This document shows, piece after piece, positions 12,855-24,239 of a stretch of 64,000 bases of DNA. Origin of the DNA: Hofstenia miamia (taxonomy: Eukaryota; Xenacoelomorpha; Acoela; Hofsteniidae); the NCBI GenBank assembly GCA_900660155.1, contig CABFPE010000078.1, positions 555,281 to 619,280 of the forward strand, read 5' to 3'. Made by a program: the position numbers and the translations under genes. Position 1 is the stretch's first letter, and each line of letters begins with the position of its first letter. Below the pieces are notes generated by a model, which did not search any database, was not told where the DNA came from, and was given only the letters and a program-made list of their open reading frames with translations.

Positions 12855-15800
12855 CTAAAATAGAAAGTAACATTTCTGAAATAATCAAATTTTGCTATAG
12901 AACTACAATGGAGCCGAAATAATGCTCAATAATTGGTTTTTAATCAAAATAAATACTATTTTGTATGTATATTTTGAATTACCTTAACAAATTACCAGCA
13001 TACGTTTTACTTATAAAAAATTTAAAATACGTGGAATTTAGTTCATCTGAGCAATATGGGTTAGTACGCATTGTCTCTCCTATTAACACAAATTTCAATA
13101 AGGATAGACAGTTTGAATTTATTAGTTTAATACACAAATGTTGCAGTATGGCTTTGGTTCAACAGTACAGACACATGGGAGGATACAGTGAGCACGGATA
13201 GGGCATTCAAAAATAATTAAGGTACATAAGCTAAAAATAAATGAATATATTTTATAAAAGATCTTTGCTTACACTTTAATTAAAAACTTCGCCGTAACAA
13301 CCAAGAAATATGCTTGAACCAACCAAAGAAAAAATACAAACTATAATGCTGCTGAAGTGGACGGTGCCAACACAAAAGAATTTACCATTATATTTGAAAG
13401 TTATTATGACCATTGTAAAAATCAGATATTGCAAGAATTCCCAGCGAGGCAATAAGCATAACATTATATATTTTGCAACATTAGCAAATATAGATATTGC
13501 TCTTTACACAACAAGTAGTTGAGTCGATATGTTTGGTTCTGGCAGACTGATAATTGAATGGAACTAATCTTAAAAACATCATTATAATATAGGACTCGAT
13601 AGCTGACTGAAAAAAAGAATTTCCTTTTAAAATAATGTTCTAATTAGAGCAAATTAATATGCTTAAAATGAATTTAGACGACGAAGCAGGAAGTAATTCT
13701 ATGTCCGTCTAATACACAAATGCCACACCATACTTTATGTCTTGAAAATATTACAATTTAGCATATTTCATTCCTACTAAGCAATTATTAATATTTTTAG
13801 AATATACTTTTAGTATTTTAGGCATTCTAGAACTCTTATCAGGTATATGTTCCACTGATGTAATTAGACTTATATTAAATTACACAGAATGATTATTTGC
13901 TTATTTGCTCAGCTACTTTGACGAAATCCTTAGTGCGTTGAAGAGAAAGTCATGCATATCAGCTTAATAATATGGCCTACAACCGATTTTTGACATACCA
14001 AATTATTAGTCACCCCATCTATTTGAGTTGCTATTGTACAATTATTGCCCTGATCACTTATATTTTTGATTAAAGGTGTGTAAATATTACATATTCGTAG
14101 GCTCGGAAACAGCATACAAAAAATTATAAAATAATTACATGCAATACTCATATATGTTTGCATACATTACAGTATAACGTTTTTCGCGTGTATTGTAAAT
14201 TACACATAATTAGAGGTTATTGTTGTTTGAGATAGAAAAGTACATGATATCACTCTTGAAGAACGTAATACCATTTTTATAGCAGTAGCTGCTCATGATT
14301 CCACAATAAAGGAAGTTGCTATCAAATTTGGAATAGTGAATGTGGCCGAAAATGAATTACAATACCAAACTGTGACAGTATTATAGTTCGCAGTGCGACC
14401 TCTTATTCGCGATGGACTCTCGAGCAATTCACTGTCACCTTGAGGAATTAAGGTGCAAAGAATGACTCTAAGTCGGCGTTTGAACCAGCGTGGCTGTGAT
14501 TATCTGAAACCCACTTTATTTGTCTCAAATCTTATTTGTCAAGTTTTATGAAAAATAAACGGTTAGAATGGGCTCAACTGCATGCTCCCTGGTCTAAAAA
14601 CAATTGGAGAAAAGTTTGTTTTTCCAATGAGTTAACTTTTGAATGTCATCAGTGCAATAAACGACTAATGCTGCACCAACCTGGTATACACAGACCTACT
14701 TCAACCGGTGTGAAAAATCCAACTAAAGCAATGCAATGGTGTGGTAAATGATGAGTTTCAGAGGGACAGGTCGCTTACACATTGTTGAAGACATAATGAA
14801 ATCTGAAAAATACATTGATATTGTCAAAAACACATGTTACCACAGGCAAAAGAATGGATGGGGATGGAGCCCTTTTCACACTTCTAGGCGGTCCAATAGC
14901 TTTCTTGGAGTTTCCGAATGTTTCAATTTTGCAGTGGCCAGGAAACAGTATGGATTTGAATCCACTTGAAACCTTCTGGGCCATAATGAAGGGACGAATG
15001 CGAAGCGAAGCACCCAATAGAAATCCTGAACTTATCTGTAAGCTTATTAAACTTTGGTTTAGAGATGAAACAGTCAAAGCAACATGTCAGCATTTAATGA
15101 ATTGTATGTTTCAAGGTGGAAATTAAAATTTTTGAATTAAGGATTAAAAACACAATTTGGTACATGTTTATTTTGCGTTTCTTAAGAAATAATGATTTTT
15201 TTGCTTATTTCTTCTACATCCAAAATCAGCTCATAAAATCTGTNTCTATGTCCGTCTAATACACAAATGCCACACCATACTTTATGTCTTGAAAATATTA
15301 CAATTTAGCATATTTCATTCCTACTAAGCAATTATTAATATTTTTAGAATATACTTTTAGTATTTTAGGCATTCTAGAACTCTTATCAGGTATATGTTCC
15401 ACTGATGTAATTAGACTTATATTAAATTACACAGAATGATTATTTGCTTATTTGCTCAGCTACTTTGACGAAATCCTTAGTGCGTTGAAGAGAAAGTCAT
15501 GCATATCAGCTTAATAATATGGCCTACAACCGATTTTTGACATACCAAATTATTAGTCACCCCATCTATTTGAGTTGCTATTGTACAATTATTGCCCTGA
15601 TCACTTATATTTTTGATTAAAGGTGTGTAAATATTACATATTCGTAGGCTCGGAAACAGCATACAAAAAATTATAAAATAATTACATGCAATACTCATAT
15701 ATGTTTGCATACATTACAGTATAACGTTTTTCGCGTGTATTGTAAATTACACATAATTAGAGGTTATTGTTGTTTGAGATAGAAAAGTACATGATATCAC

Positions 15801-18800
15801 TCTTGAAGAACGTAATACCATTTTTATAGCAGTAGCTGCTCATGATTCCACAATAAAGGAAGTTGCTATCAAATTTGGAATAGTGAATGTGGCCGAAAAT
15901 GAATTACAATACCAAACTGTGACAGTATTATAGTTCGCAGTGCGACCTCTTATTCGCGATGGACTCTCGAGCAATTCACTGTCACCTTGAGGAATTAAGG
16001 TGCAAAGAATGACTCTAAGTCGGCGTTTGAACCAGCGTGGCTGTGATTATCTGAAACCCACTTTATTTGTCTCAAATCTTATTTGTCAAGTTTTATGAAA
16101 AATAAACGGTTAGAATGGGCTCAACTGCATGCTCCCTGGTCTAAAAACAATTGGAGAAAAGTTTGTTTTTCCAATGAGTTAACTTTTGAATGTCATCAGT
16201 GCAATAAACGACTAATGCTGCACCAACCTGGTATACACAGACCTACTTCAACCGGTGTGAAAAATCCAACTAAAGCAATGCAATGGTGTGGTAAATGATG
16301 AGTTTCAGAGGGACAGGTCGCTTACACATTGTTGAAGACATAATGAAATCTGAAAAATACATTGATATTGTCAAAAACACATGTTACCACAGGCAAAAGA
16401 ATGGATGGGGATGGAGCCCTTTTCACACTTCTAGGCGGTCCAATAGCTTTCTTGGAGTTTCCGAATGTTTCAATTTTGCAGTGGCCAGGAAACAGTATGG
16501 ATTTGAATCCACTTGAAACCTTCTGGGCCATAATGAAGGGACGAATGCGAAGCGAAGCACCCAATAGAAATCCTGAACTTATCTGTAAGCTTATTAAACT
16601 TTGGTTTAGAGATGAAACAGTCAAAGCAACATGTCAGCATTTAATGAATTGTATGTTTCAAGGTGGAAATTAAAATTTTTGAATTAAGGATTAAAAACAC
16701 AATTTGGTACATGTTTATTTTGCGTTTCTTAAGAAATAATGATTTTTTTGCTTATTTCTTCTACATCCAAAATCAGCTCATAAAATCTGTTAATTTATAA
16801 ATACTAATGCTGTTGAAAAACTGAAAACAACTATTTGAGGGGTGACTAATAATTTGGGATGTACTGTACATTACACATGTTTCTATATTCGCGCTTAAGG
16901 AATTATAACTATAAAGCGGATCAGTGGTAAAAGCTTAATAATGAAACTGGAAGTTTTGCACAAATATGCAAGTATTAGAATATTGCATGATTAAATTGTA
17001 CTACATCAATATTCAATTCCCAGATAATTTTCAATACCGTAAAAAATTAAACAGTATTTTTAAAAGTATGATTTGAAAATAAAGATGTAAGAGCTATTGC
17101 GGAAGCATAACATATGTGGCGCATGAACGGCTGTTTGGGTGTTAAAGCCACTGCCAGTGTAAACATTCTAGCATTATTATTTATTATAAATTAAAATTGT
17201 ACCAAAATACTTATACGAATACGTGCATTGTCTATTAGTGGACAAAGCCAGAATTGCAAATGAGCCGACAGTTTCGACCCAATCCCAAATACAAAAAAAA
17301 ATTGCCAAGCCCATCCCAAGTCCAAAAGAATTATAAAAAGTATTAATTAAATCAATATCACTCAATTTTTTGTAGCTAAATATATTCGACTGATTTCGGC
17401 TCAAACCCAAATAAAAATATAAATGTGGCTCAACCCAGCATAAATAGAACTCGAAAAACGGAAAAGCTCAGGGCCAGTCTACTTGCAACTCTGGACAAAG
17501 AAATGCGGTTATAAGGAATATCGAGAAAAAACAAACATACCTCAACAAAGCTATTGCTAATCAGTTTCTGAAACTGACGATGAACTAAGGGATCTGATAT
17601 GAGTTCTCTAAAAGATATATTTATCAATAAAATACATTACAAGAAACTACACGAGTACACATTTATTTCAATAATGCAGTCTTAATTGCAAAATAATTTT
17701 ATAATTATACATGTCCTACGTATATATTCGTAGGAGGTGGTGCAATTGCTGTACAGTTGTTGATGGTCAGTTGGTATTGAAATTTTGGCAGTATAAATCG
17801 AAAATTTCTCAACTATAAAATGAACATTGTAAATGTATTATTAAATGCTAATCGCATAAATTTTAGTGTATAAATTATCTGAAACAAAGGCTGAAGAATT
17901 ATAGACGCACGATACTGCAGCGGATAGAAAATTTCTTTCAACTCATAAAATTAATGGATAAGTATCGTAGATTTTTAACAATATGGTTGTTGTAGATAGC
18001 AATAACCATACACTAATAAAGAAATTCACATATCATGTAAAACTTCCAATATAAACGCTATGTGATATGGTAAAAAACAAATTAACGCTAAGTACGCTCT
18101 GTCATATCATATATATATTTTTTTCAACCATGCCTGGTTTAAAGAGAGCTCTAAAACTAAGTACATAAAATACTTACAAAATTGTTTTATCATCAACAAC
18201 TAAATTACAATTGACTGCTGGACAGCGAATCAGCTAAACAATCCAAAAGTTAAAATTAGTCTAAATCAAAATATAGAAAAGCACACATGCGTATTTATAG
18301 ACTAAATATTATTGGTAGTTTTAACAATATCTTATTAAGCAAACATCCATGTATATCTCAGCTATAACATTGAATAGAACAACAAACGTAGTAAGTGTAC
18401 ACTTTAAAAGACAAATTTAAATTTCTCAGAAATACTGCTTAGTGTCAAGATTCTTTACTAAATTTTCATTATATTCTATTGTAAAATACTTTGCAGTAAA
18501 TGCTTCTTATTTTCCGCAATAAAACTGAATTTTTGAAAATTTGTAAAGAAATACAGAGAAATATGTAGTAAATAAGTGATGCCATCTAGTGACTATAATT
18601 ACAAATATTGTATAATTTAGATTTTAAACAATAATAAAATTTAAACAGGGCCGTAAAGCATAGAACTCAGCAGAGGGGTTGCGTCAAACATAGTATTATT
18701 AAAATAATTATGACAACCAGTATTTTTTCACCTTCTGGTATATAGGCTTTAGAAAGCTCAGAGCAATATGCCCAATAGTTTGCAAGTTTTTAATGAAATG

Positions 18801-21147
18801 CGCTAAAATTTTGGATTTTCCTATAAAATATCATTTTATTAAATTTGCTTTCACTTACCGCATACTGCAGAGATAGAAAATGTGCTATAAGGCACCAAAG
18901 TCTTGAATTTTCTTAGTATTATGGATTGAGCAAGAATTGAATTTAATATTTTAACGCTAATAGAGGCCCTAAATAGCATTGATGGACTATTTTGCCTGCA
19001 CAAAATAATCATGGTTTTGATCCCGGTTCAGAACATCCTAGATGAATAAGCATGACTGATTAACTATGGAAAAAATTCATGGATGTTTGGTCAAACAATT
19101 GCCACGTTACTTCCAAGCCTACATTTAAAGCTTAATATATAAAAATGCAAACATTATATTACCTCTTATGTTAAGAGTTATATTGCTTGGATAGCCAGAA
19201 AAATATTTTATTCTTTAAAACATCACAGATATTGTTCTAGAACAAAAAATGAACAACATTACAAATGAAATTCTGTTAAAACTTTGTCAACATTTTATAG
19301 TGAAACTTCAGTACTTTGTGTGTCACTTTGAGCAGCACCAAACTCTCAACATATATATGCAAGTAGAGAGAATCTTACCAGTCATACTTTTAGTTAAAAG
19401 CAAATTTTTTAATTCATAATAAAAAAGTATTCAAAAGAGTTTTCTTCATTTCTAAAGTTTATTCAGCAGCATTATTGTAATTTTGTATCAAACAACGAAA
19501 TAATGCTAAAAAATATACAATAAAAATTGAGAAGTATTCAATATTTCTAAGTGTAATCATTGTTACTAATATGAGTAATAACTCATTGGGTATAACTACA
19601 ATACAGCAATAGTACTGCACACTGCGAATATTATCAAGAAAAAATTGAAAAGGAGACATTGTGAATTCTGACTTTAGAGATTTTATTATTTTTTGAGATG
19701 TAAATATTTAAAAATTTTCAAAAAACCAACAAAAATATAAAAAATTCCCAAGTACAAATTTAAAACAATATAGATAAAAATTATCTTCATTGTTCACATT
19801 TTAATGAAAGTGAAAGTATTAATATGAGTGGGTGCTTGGACTTACGTTTAGTTGTTAATAAAATTCACAGTCAACACTATGTGATAGCTAAATTCAAACA
19901 TTGACTGGATGGATTGACTATTTCAGGAGGTTCAGCCCTCCTAACCCCAGTCCTACGGCCCTGATTTGAAAACAATAAAGAAACACTCAGTTAAATTAAT
20001 TAGTGTTTAAATCAAGTAATATTATATTTCCTATTAAACAGGTATAATTCTCACATCAGATACTCCTTCCATTACGCGACACGTAAGATACTGATCCCAA
20101 CAACTCCTGCAAAACATGTGACAGCAGCTAAGCCAAATTAAAGATGGTTCAATTTCTAGACATATTCCACAAGGTTTTAATACATTTGCTTGACTTTCTG
20201 ATGAACTGCTTTGTGAATCCTAAATAAAATTGCTGCGATATCAGATGAAAAATTGCTAATTAAAATGTGTCCGTTTCCAAACAGTGAACGTACTGTAGAA
20301 GTTATTGAACTGAAATTTGAGGAATGTATATTAAATTAAATGAACAATAAAATTAATGCTTTCAAATTTCATTTGACTGCTGCACTCAGTAATCTAATTT
20401 TATTCTAACTTACATTTGGTTTAGGATGATGAAAAGTACGATGTGGGCTGACGAGATTTGCATCTTCAAAAATGTTAGCATTTGTGCGATCAAAATAAAG
20501 TTCTAAAAGCTTTTCTTTGTCCCATTTGCAATTAGTCAATAAAATGCGTGCATTTGTGGCTGGCAGCTAAAATGGACAAAATAAAGATACTAAATTAATA
20601 TATATATTTCATCAATTAATTACTAAAATTATTTACATTACCAAAATCATTGGATTTGAAATCATTCAAATTTGTTCTATATAATCAATCAATCAATAGA
20701 TTTTTATACAGGCAGGATAAATTAATGTTTTTGCAGAAATGCCAATTTCGTAAAGCTAAGCAAACATGCACTACTTTCACTAGATAATATGTTAACAAGC
20801 ACTTATTGGCACTTGGTTATAAAAATTGTTTAAAACAAGAAAAGCAAAAATAGAAATGCGCAAAGGCCTAATTATGATGTACATTATTGTTAAATAATAG
20901 ATTACTGAGCAAAACATACAGATACATTGGAAATACATACTTCAACTACCGTTGTAACATCATCAATATATTCAATCATAGTCTGAACAATTTCCTGGGG
21001 TGAAAGAACATCATATTCATATACATCTTCGGAATTGCATGATCGTTGTCTTTCAGCACTAAACTGTTCATCCATATTATCTGAATCATACACGAACTCT
21101 TCACCGGAGTCGGAGTCATAAAGATCTGTTCCACTCCAGTCTGTCAT
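12633..21147 (-). CDS. Ariadne-type RBR E3 ubiquitin ligase, N-terminal 290 residues in six exons (partial gene)
   Basis: Exons 21147-20941, 20566-20414, 20219-20055, 18233-18178, 17607-17541 and 12854-12633 join in frame with compatible phases to 870 bases. The protein starts MTDWSG with an acidic DSDSGEE stretch, then a UBA-like region (the [15 protein letters not shown] block), a RING1 with all eight ligands (CGIC, CxHxxCxxC, CPAVNC) and a complete IBR (CPAPNC, CSC, ICFQC, H, C) ending SNWISANTK. These blocks follow the order of ARIH1/ariadne-1. Such enzymes take ubiquitin from E2 (UBE2L3 type) onto a RING2 cysteine and act with neddylated cullins. RING2 and the Ariadne autoinhibitory domain are absent and must lie left of the window. 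RING1 is more diverged than the IBR, so a paralogue of ARIH1 is possible. Confidence 0.9.
12855..13697. other. Ariadne intron 5, left part
   Basis: No supported exon. Overlapping frames on both strands at 12965-13522 include a hydrophobic minus-strand frame, but it is broken by stops and shows no clear family motif. Confidence 0.4.
13994..15243 (+). mobile_element. Tc1-like element, copy cut off at the N join
   Basis: Left terminal repeat at 13994-14016 and a broken transposase at about 14246-15126. The right terminal repeat is missing because the copy ends at the N. Probably the same physical element as 15541-16861. Confidence 0.7.
14246..15126 (+). pseudogene. Tc1-like transposase pseudogene (duplicate copy)
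   Basis: Same sequence as the pseudogene at 15793-16673: N-terminal helix-turn-helix frame, then stops and frameshifts, then the catalytic region. See that entry for motifs. Confidence 0.75.
15245..16790. repeat. Second copy of the 1546-bp duplication
   Basis: Partner of 13698-15243. This copy runs on without a break through the right terminal repeat of the Tc1 element, so it is the more complete version of the locus. Confidence 0.85.
15541..16861 (+). mobile_element. Tc1-like DNA transposon, full length but dead
   Basis: Inverted terminal repeats at 15541-15563 and 16839-16861 share 22 of 23 bases; both contain CCAAATTATTAGTCACCCC. TA follows the right end at 16862; the left flank reads GA, so the target TA has probably mutated. 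The length of 1321 bp is normal for Tc1 elements. The internal transposase is broken. The element sits in intron 5 of the Ariadne gene. Confidence 0.8.
15793..16673 (+). pseudogene. Tc1-like (DD34E) transposase pseudogene
   Basis: The N-terminal frame ([19 protein letters not shown], then IKEVAIKFG) is a paired-type helix-turn-helix. Downstream, [15 protein letters not shown] corresponds to the first catalytic block, but the usual Asp of FSDE is Asn. The last frame carries GDGA (second Asp) and [12 protein letters not shown], with 34 residues between the Asp and the Glu as in DD34E Tc1 transposases. At least two frameshifts or stops separate these pieces. It cannot encode an active enzyme. 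Confidence 0.85.
16862..17540. other. Ariadne intron 5, right part
   Basis: No exon seen. The stretch 17270-17430 contains runs resembling GGGTTTGGG (on the minus strand), a low-complexity patch also seen near 36010 and 39660. Confidence 0.4.
17541..17607 (-). CDS. Ariadne exon 5 (RING1-IBR linker, 67-bp exon)
   Basis: Starts in phase 2 after TTTTAG and ends in phase 0 at donor GTATGT. It encodes [20 protein letters not shown] then VE, corresponding to the helical linker just before the IBR in Ariadne proteins. Confidence 0.87.
18178..18233 (-). CDS. Ariadne exon 4 (end of RING1, 56-bp exon)
   Basis: Very small exon: acceptor TTTAG before CTGATTCGC, donor GTAAGT, ending in phase 2. It encodes [18 protein letters not shown], supplying the last two RING1 cysteines (C-x4-C) and the conserved LVDD-like motif. 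It was found by asking what was missing between the neighbouring exons, and the phases close exactly. Confidence 0.87.
18646..19963. mobile_element. hAT-like non-autonomous DNA transposon (1.3 kb)
   Basis: The left end CAGGGCCGTA is matched exactly by the right end read on the minus strand. Flanking 8-mers AATTTAAA (18638-18645) and ATTTGAAA (19964-19971) match at six of eight positions, consistent with an aged 8-bp target duplication. No transposase frame is present. It lies wholly within the intron between Ariadne exons 3 and 4. A related, shorter copy occurs at 36446-37200. Confidence 0.65.
20055..20219 (-). CDS. Ariadne exon 3 (RING1 core)
   Basis: Fifty-five codons. A serine-rich linker precedes CGIC and then [11 protein letters not shown], giving six of the eight RING1 zinc ligands, and the exon ends CRVMEGVSD at donor GTGAGA. 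An in-frame GTTTAA a few bases further on could be mistaken for the donor. Using GTGAGA makes the alignment to other Ariadne proteins gap-free at CPAxxC. Confidence 0.88.
20414..20566 (-). CDS. Ariadne exon 2 (UBA-like region)
   Basis: Fifty-one codons, phase 0 at both ends; acceptor TTTTAG before CTGCCAGCC and donor GTAAGT. It encodes [20 protein letters not shown], the conserved block that in ARIH1 forms the UBA-like domain and contacts NEDD8. Confidence 0.88.
20941..21147 (-). CDS. Ariadne exon 1 (start codon, acidic N-terminus)
   Basis: Sixty-nine codons from ATG at 21147 to the donor GTATGT at 20940-20935, phase 0. The start MTDWSG and the acidic [13 protein letters not shown] run match the N-terminal style of Ariadne proteins, and the segment ending TTVVE leads into the UBA-like region. 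The upstream sequence is AT-rich with no better in-frame start. Confidence 0.85.
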
Positions 21148-23193
21148 TGAAAATTCAAATACAAACTAAAGTATATATAATGAAGACAACACCCATTAAT
21201 TGAAGCAATCTTTTTCAAACTTGTAATATGAATATAAAAAGAAACATGACAAGATGAATACAATGCCCATTATTTTTAGAAAAACTCAAGGAATTCCTCA
21301 AGGAACATTTATTGGTCTTTAAGTTTAATATTTCTATAGATAATGTGCAAGTGACAGATTACAGAACACAGATAATAGCAAAACATTCCGACGATAACAA
21401 TCGTTGTGTTGTCGCGTGGCGAAATGATGGTGATTAGGCACAACAATTACTTTCAAAAGAAATAAATTATCTTTTGAACAGCAAATTTTGCTTCGAAGAA
21501 GTTTAGCTGAGTATTATATCTTATTAAAACACATATAATGGAATGAATGAAATGGAATATTTATGCAATATGCTAGTTATCCCTGTAATGGCATATTTAA
21601 ATAATGCATGTGCTCTCACAATAGTGATACAAAATGTATTTCCTATAAATGGTTTTATTAATATATTTAAATTGAGAAAAGATATGCGAATTATCGAATT
21701 CATTCTTGTGACAAATTAACTTTAAGAGAGCAATTTATCTGCAAAAATATTATAAGCTGCATGATAAATGTAAGTCTGCTGTAAACTTTTAGAACAGGAG
21801 CTCATTATACCGATCAACAAAATAAAAAACGAGCATTAGGAATTTGCATGACAATTAGGAATTTTTCAGACGACAATTTCTTGCAATGACCATGTTTGGC
21901 GTATCTATTGGATATTCTTTATAAAGCAATTCTAACATATGTGAAAAATTGAAAATATAAATATATTATAGTGTTGAAAATTTTTAGGACTTAGAAAATA
22001 AATGCAAAATAATGCGAACAAAACAAATAACAGTTATAAATTATGTCAAAATACCAAGAAAGGAAATTTGCTAACTGACCATGAATCTGGCTTGATAGGT
22101 ATTTTAAGTAAACATGGCAAAATTACAGCTGCAATTGGCTTTATATGAAGTATTTGTTTAAGCCTAACTACTAAAAAGCTAGAAATCATTATCGCTAATA
22201 TGATGTTTACCATCATCTTAAGTTTTTGCATAGAGAAATTTGGAAATATGGAATTAGATCAAAGGCATCCCGGATAATCTGAGCAACTGAAATGAGTTAA
22301 GACTTGTTAAGCTTGAAAACAAGAGCTTTTGTAGATCAGAAACGATTTATCTATGACGACCAATAAAGCTATCGATATTATTGGACTTGTGTTGGCTAAA
22401 AACCATTATTCAAATTATCAGCAAATTGATCACATTTTAGAACGACCTTGTTCTGCACTGAGAACACAAACATCTTTCCTTTAATAAGACTGAGTTGATT
22501 CTTGTTTATGTGCTGTCAAATTGTCTCTGTTAAATGAGTGAAAATGTATGGCACGAATTAAATATAATTTATTTATTCAAAACATAGCCATTTGCAAAAT
22601 GTAGATCAAACTGCCACTACGAATCAATGGATGCATATTACTTTTTTCAATGAAAGAATCTAATAAGAAAGTTCATTTTAAATTTATATCCGCAGATTAC
22701 TTAGTTAATAATTGTTACTTAACACTTATTTAAACTATTTTATTTTAACGCCTTTGATCAGGAACGTCACTACTACTATATGATTACTATTATTAAGTAT
22801 GCGAAAGCAATTCATTTGATTTAACGCATGTAGTTTCATAAGCTATGCAATAAAATGCTTTTATACACTGCTTCCGATAAAAAACAATCCCGCTTAAGAA
22901 CAATGGAATTACTTTAGTCCTGCCACTAATAAAAATATAACTGTATTCCATTACGCATAAAATAATACAATGTATTATTCAATTTCATTCAATAGACGGA
23001 AAGTAATAGGATTTGTTGTCCCTTTATTTCTAAATCTAAATCTTCACGAACATTTATTGCTTAATTTTGTAACTCAATTTGTGATTATAGAAATTTTAAA
23101 AATACTAATTAATCTATTAAGGCTGTAGTTATGAAATAATGTTCACAATGATTCATTACATCAATCATCAAGTCTTTTTATCATTTTATTGAA
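21148..23193. promoter_or_regulatory. Shared 5' region between Ariadne and tetraspanin
   Basis: About 2 kb separates two start codons that point away from each other (Ariadne at 21147 minus, tetraspanin at 23194 plus). It must hold both promoters unless there are distant 5' non-coding exons. I see no CpG-rich core or clear TATA box assignable to either gene. No exon is recognised. Confidence 0.35.
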
Positions 23194-24036
23194 ATGGTCA
23201 GCCTTAAGAATATTTTTATAGTTATTAATGGCCTTTGCGTTTTTGCAGGATTACTTCTCTTGCTGACCAGTTTTATTTTAATCGTCAGACCGTCAATGGT
23301 TGCAACATTATTTTATACTACTAATTCTTCTACATTTTCGCTGTTTTGCTTAATATTAGGTTTTGCTGTTATGCTTTGTAGTGGATTCGCAGTGTATGGG
23401 GCGGTTAAGGAGAATGTATTTCTTATTAAATTGTTTCTAATAGCACAAATGCTTTTTGTTTTGCTGGAAGCCACGTTTTTCACATTTTCTTTTATATTCC
23501 AAGAAAGAGTTGAAGAACAGTTTCGAGCGGAGGTTTGGGATGCCCTTCTACGATATAATGTAGATAGTAACTATATTGTTACTGAAATATGGGATGTTTT
23601 CCAATCCACAATGCAGTGCTGTGGTGTTGAACAGTATCACGACTGGCTTTTTACCAAATTTTATTTTAGACAATTTTATCCTCAAGAAGTGCCTGTTAGT
23701 TGTTGCAATACCAACATTCCAGCGGAGATTGTACAGTGCAAAGAAGGTAATCCAAAATTCATTTGGAATCGTGGATGTTTAGATGTTGCTCGCAACTGGA
23801 CTTGGATTAATTGTTTGTTTATTGCTGGAATGTTATTATTTTCAGGCGTTCTTCAAACAATCAATATCGTTCTGTCCTTTTACTTTGTATCTAGTATACC
23901 TGATGCTGATGAATCTGAATTGAAGTTCTCAATACCACAAAAAGAGAGCGCTCCCCACAGTTATCCACTTTCAAATTTTCAAGATATTAAAAATGTTGAT
24001 GAAACGACTCTTGAAAATGACGAATTTAATATTTGA
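23194..24036 (+). CDS. Tetraspanin family membrane protein, intronless
   Basis: A 280-residue single-exon frame. Hydrophobic segments at about 7-31, 47-70, 76-102 and 204-232 give four membrane spans. Between spans 3 and 4 is the large extracellular loop with the family-defining CCG at 142-144, then CC at 170-171, C182 and the GC at 194-195, so six loop cysteines. Tetraspanins organise membrane microdomains and partner with integrins and other receptors. The first loop is short and the last about 48 residues form an unusually long, acidic cytoplasmic tail ending NDEFNI. The ATG at 23194 follows AT-rich leader and gives the usual short cytoplasmic N-terminus. Absence of introns could mean an old retrocopy, but the frame is intact and codon use looks selected. 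Confidence 0.93.
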   Translation: MVSLKNIFIVINGLCVFAGLLLLLTSFILIVRPSMVATLFYTTNSSTFSLFCLILGFAVMLCSGFAVYGAVKENVFLIKLFLIAQMLFVLLEATFFTFSFIFQERVEEQFRAEVWDALLRYNVDSNYIVTEIWDVFQSTMQCCGVEQYHDWLFTKFYFRQFYPQEVPVSCCNTNIPAEIVQCKEGNPKFIWNRGCLDVARNWTWINCLFIAGMLLFSGVLQTINIVLSFYFVSSIPDADESELKFSIPQKESAPHSYPLSNFQDIKNVDETTLENDEFNI

Positions 24037-24239
24037 ATATAAATATCACTATTTACATTTGTATATAAAGTGTATTTGTATATTTGATAACTATTTTTTT
24101 GTAATTTTGTAATTGTTTTTGTCGCTTTTGTATATAGTTCTTGTCAATGAAATTTATTTTCAACAACTTTTTGTAAAATATTCTAATTCTAATTGGATTC
24201 ATTTGCGTTTATATTCAAATTTTGAATATATATTATGTC

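Larger units (their letters stand above)
13698..15243. repeat. First copy of a 1546-bp exact-looking duplication
   Basis: This block matches 15245-16790 at a constant offset of 1547, with no difference that I can see, and the two copies meet at a single N (15244). The block includes both unique-looking flank (13698-13993) and most of a Tc1 element, but stops before the element's right terminus. That is what an unmerged contig overlap would look like, and not what transposition produces. Confidence 0.85.

Noticed and set aside
13276-13522. Hydrophobic minus-strand frame resembling part of a seven-helix receptor
   Set aside because: The frame shifts and stops repeatedly, no DRY or NPxxY motif is seen, and it lies inside an Ariadne intron; hydrophobic frames are common in T-rich DNA.
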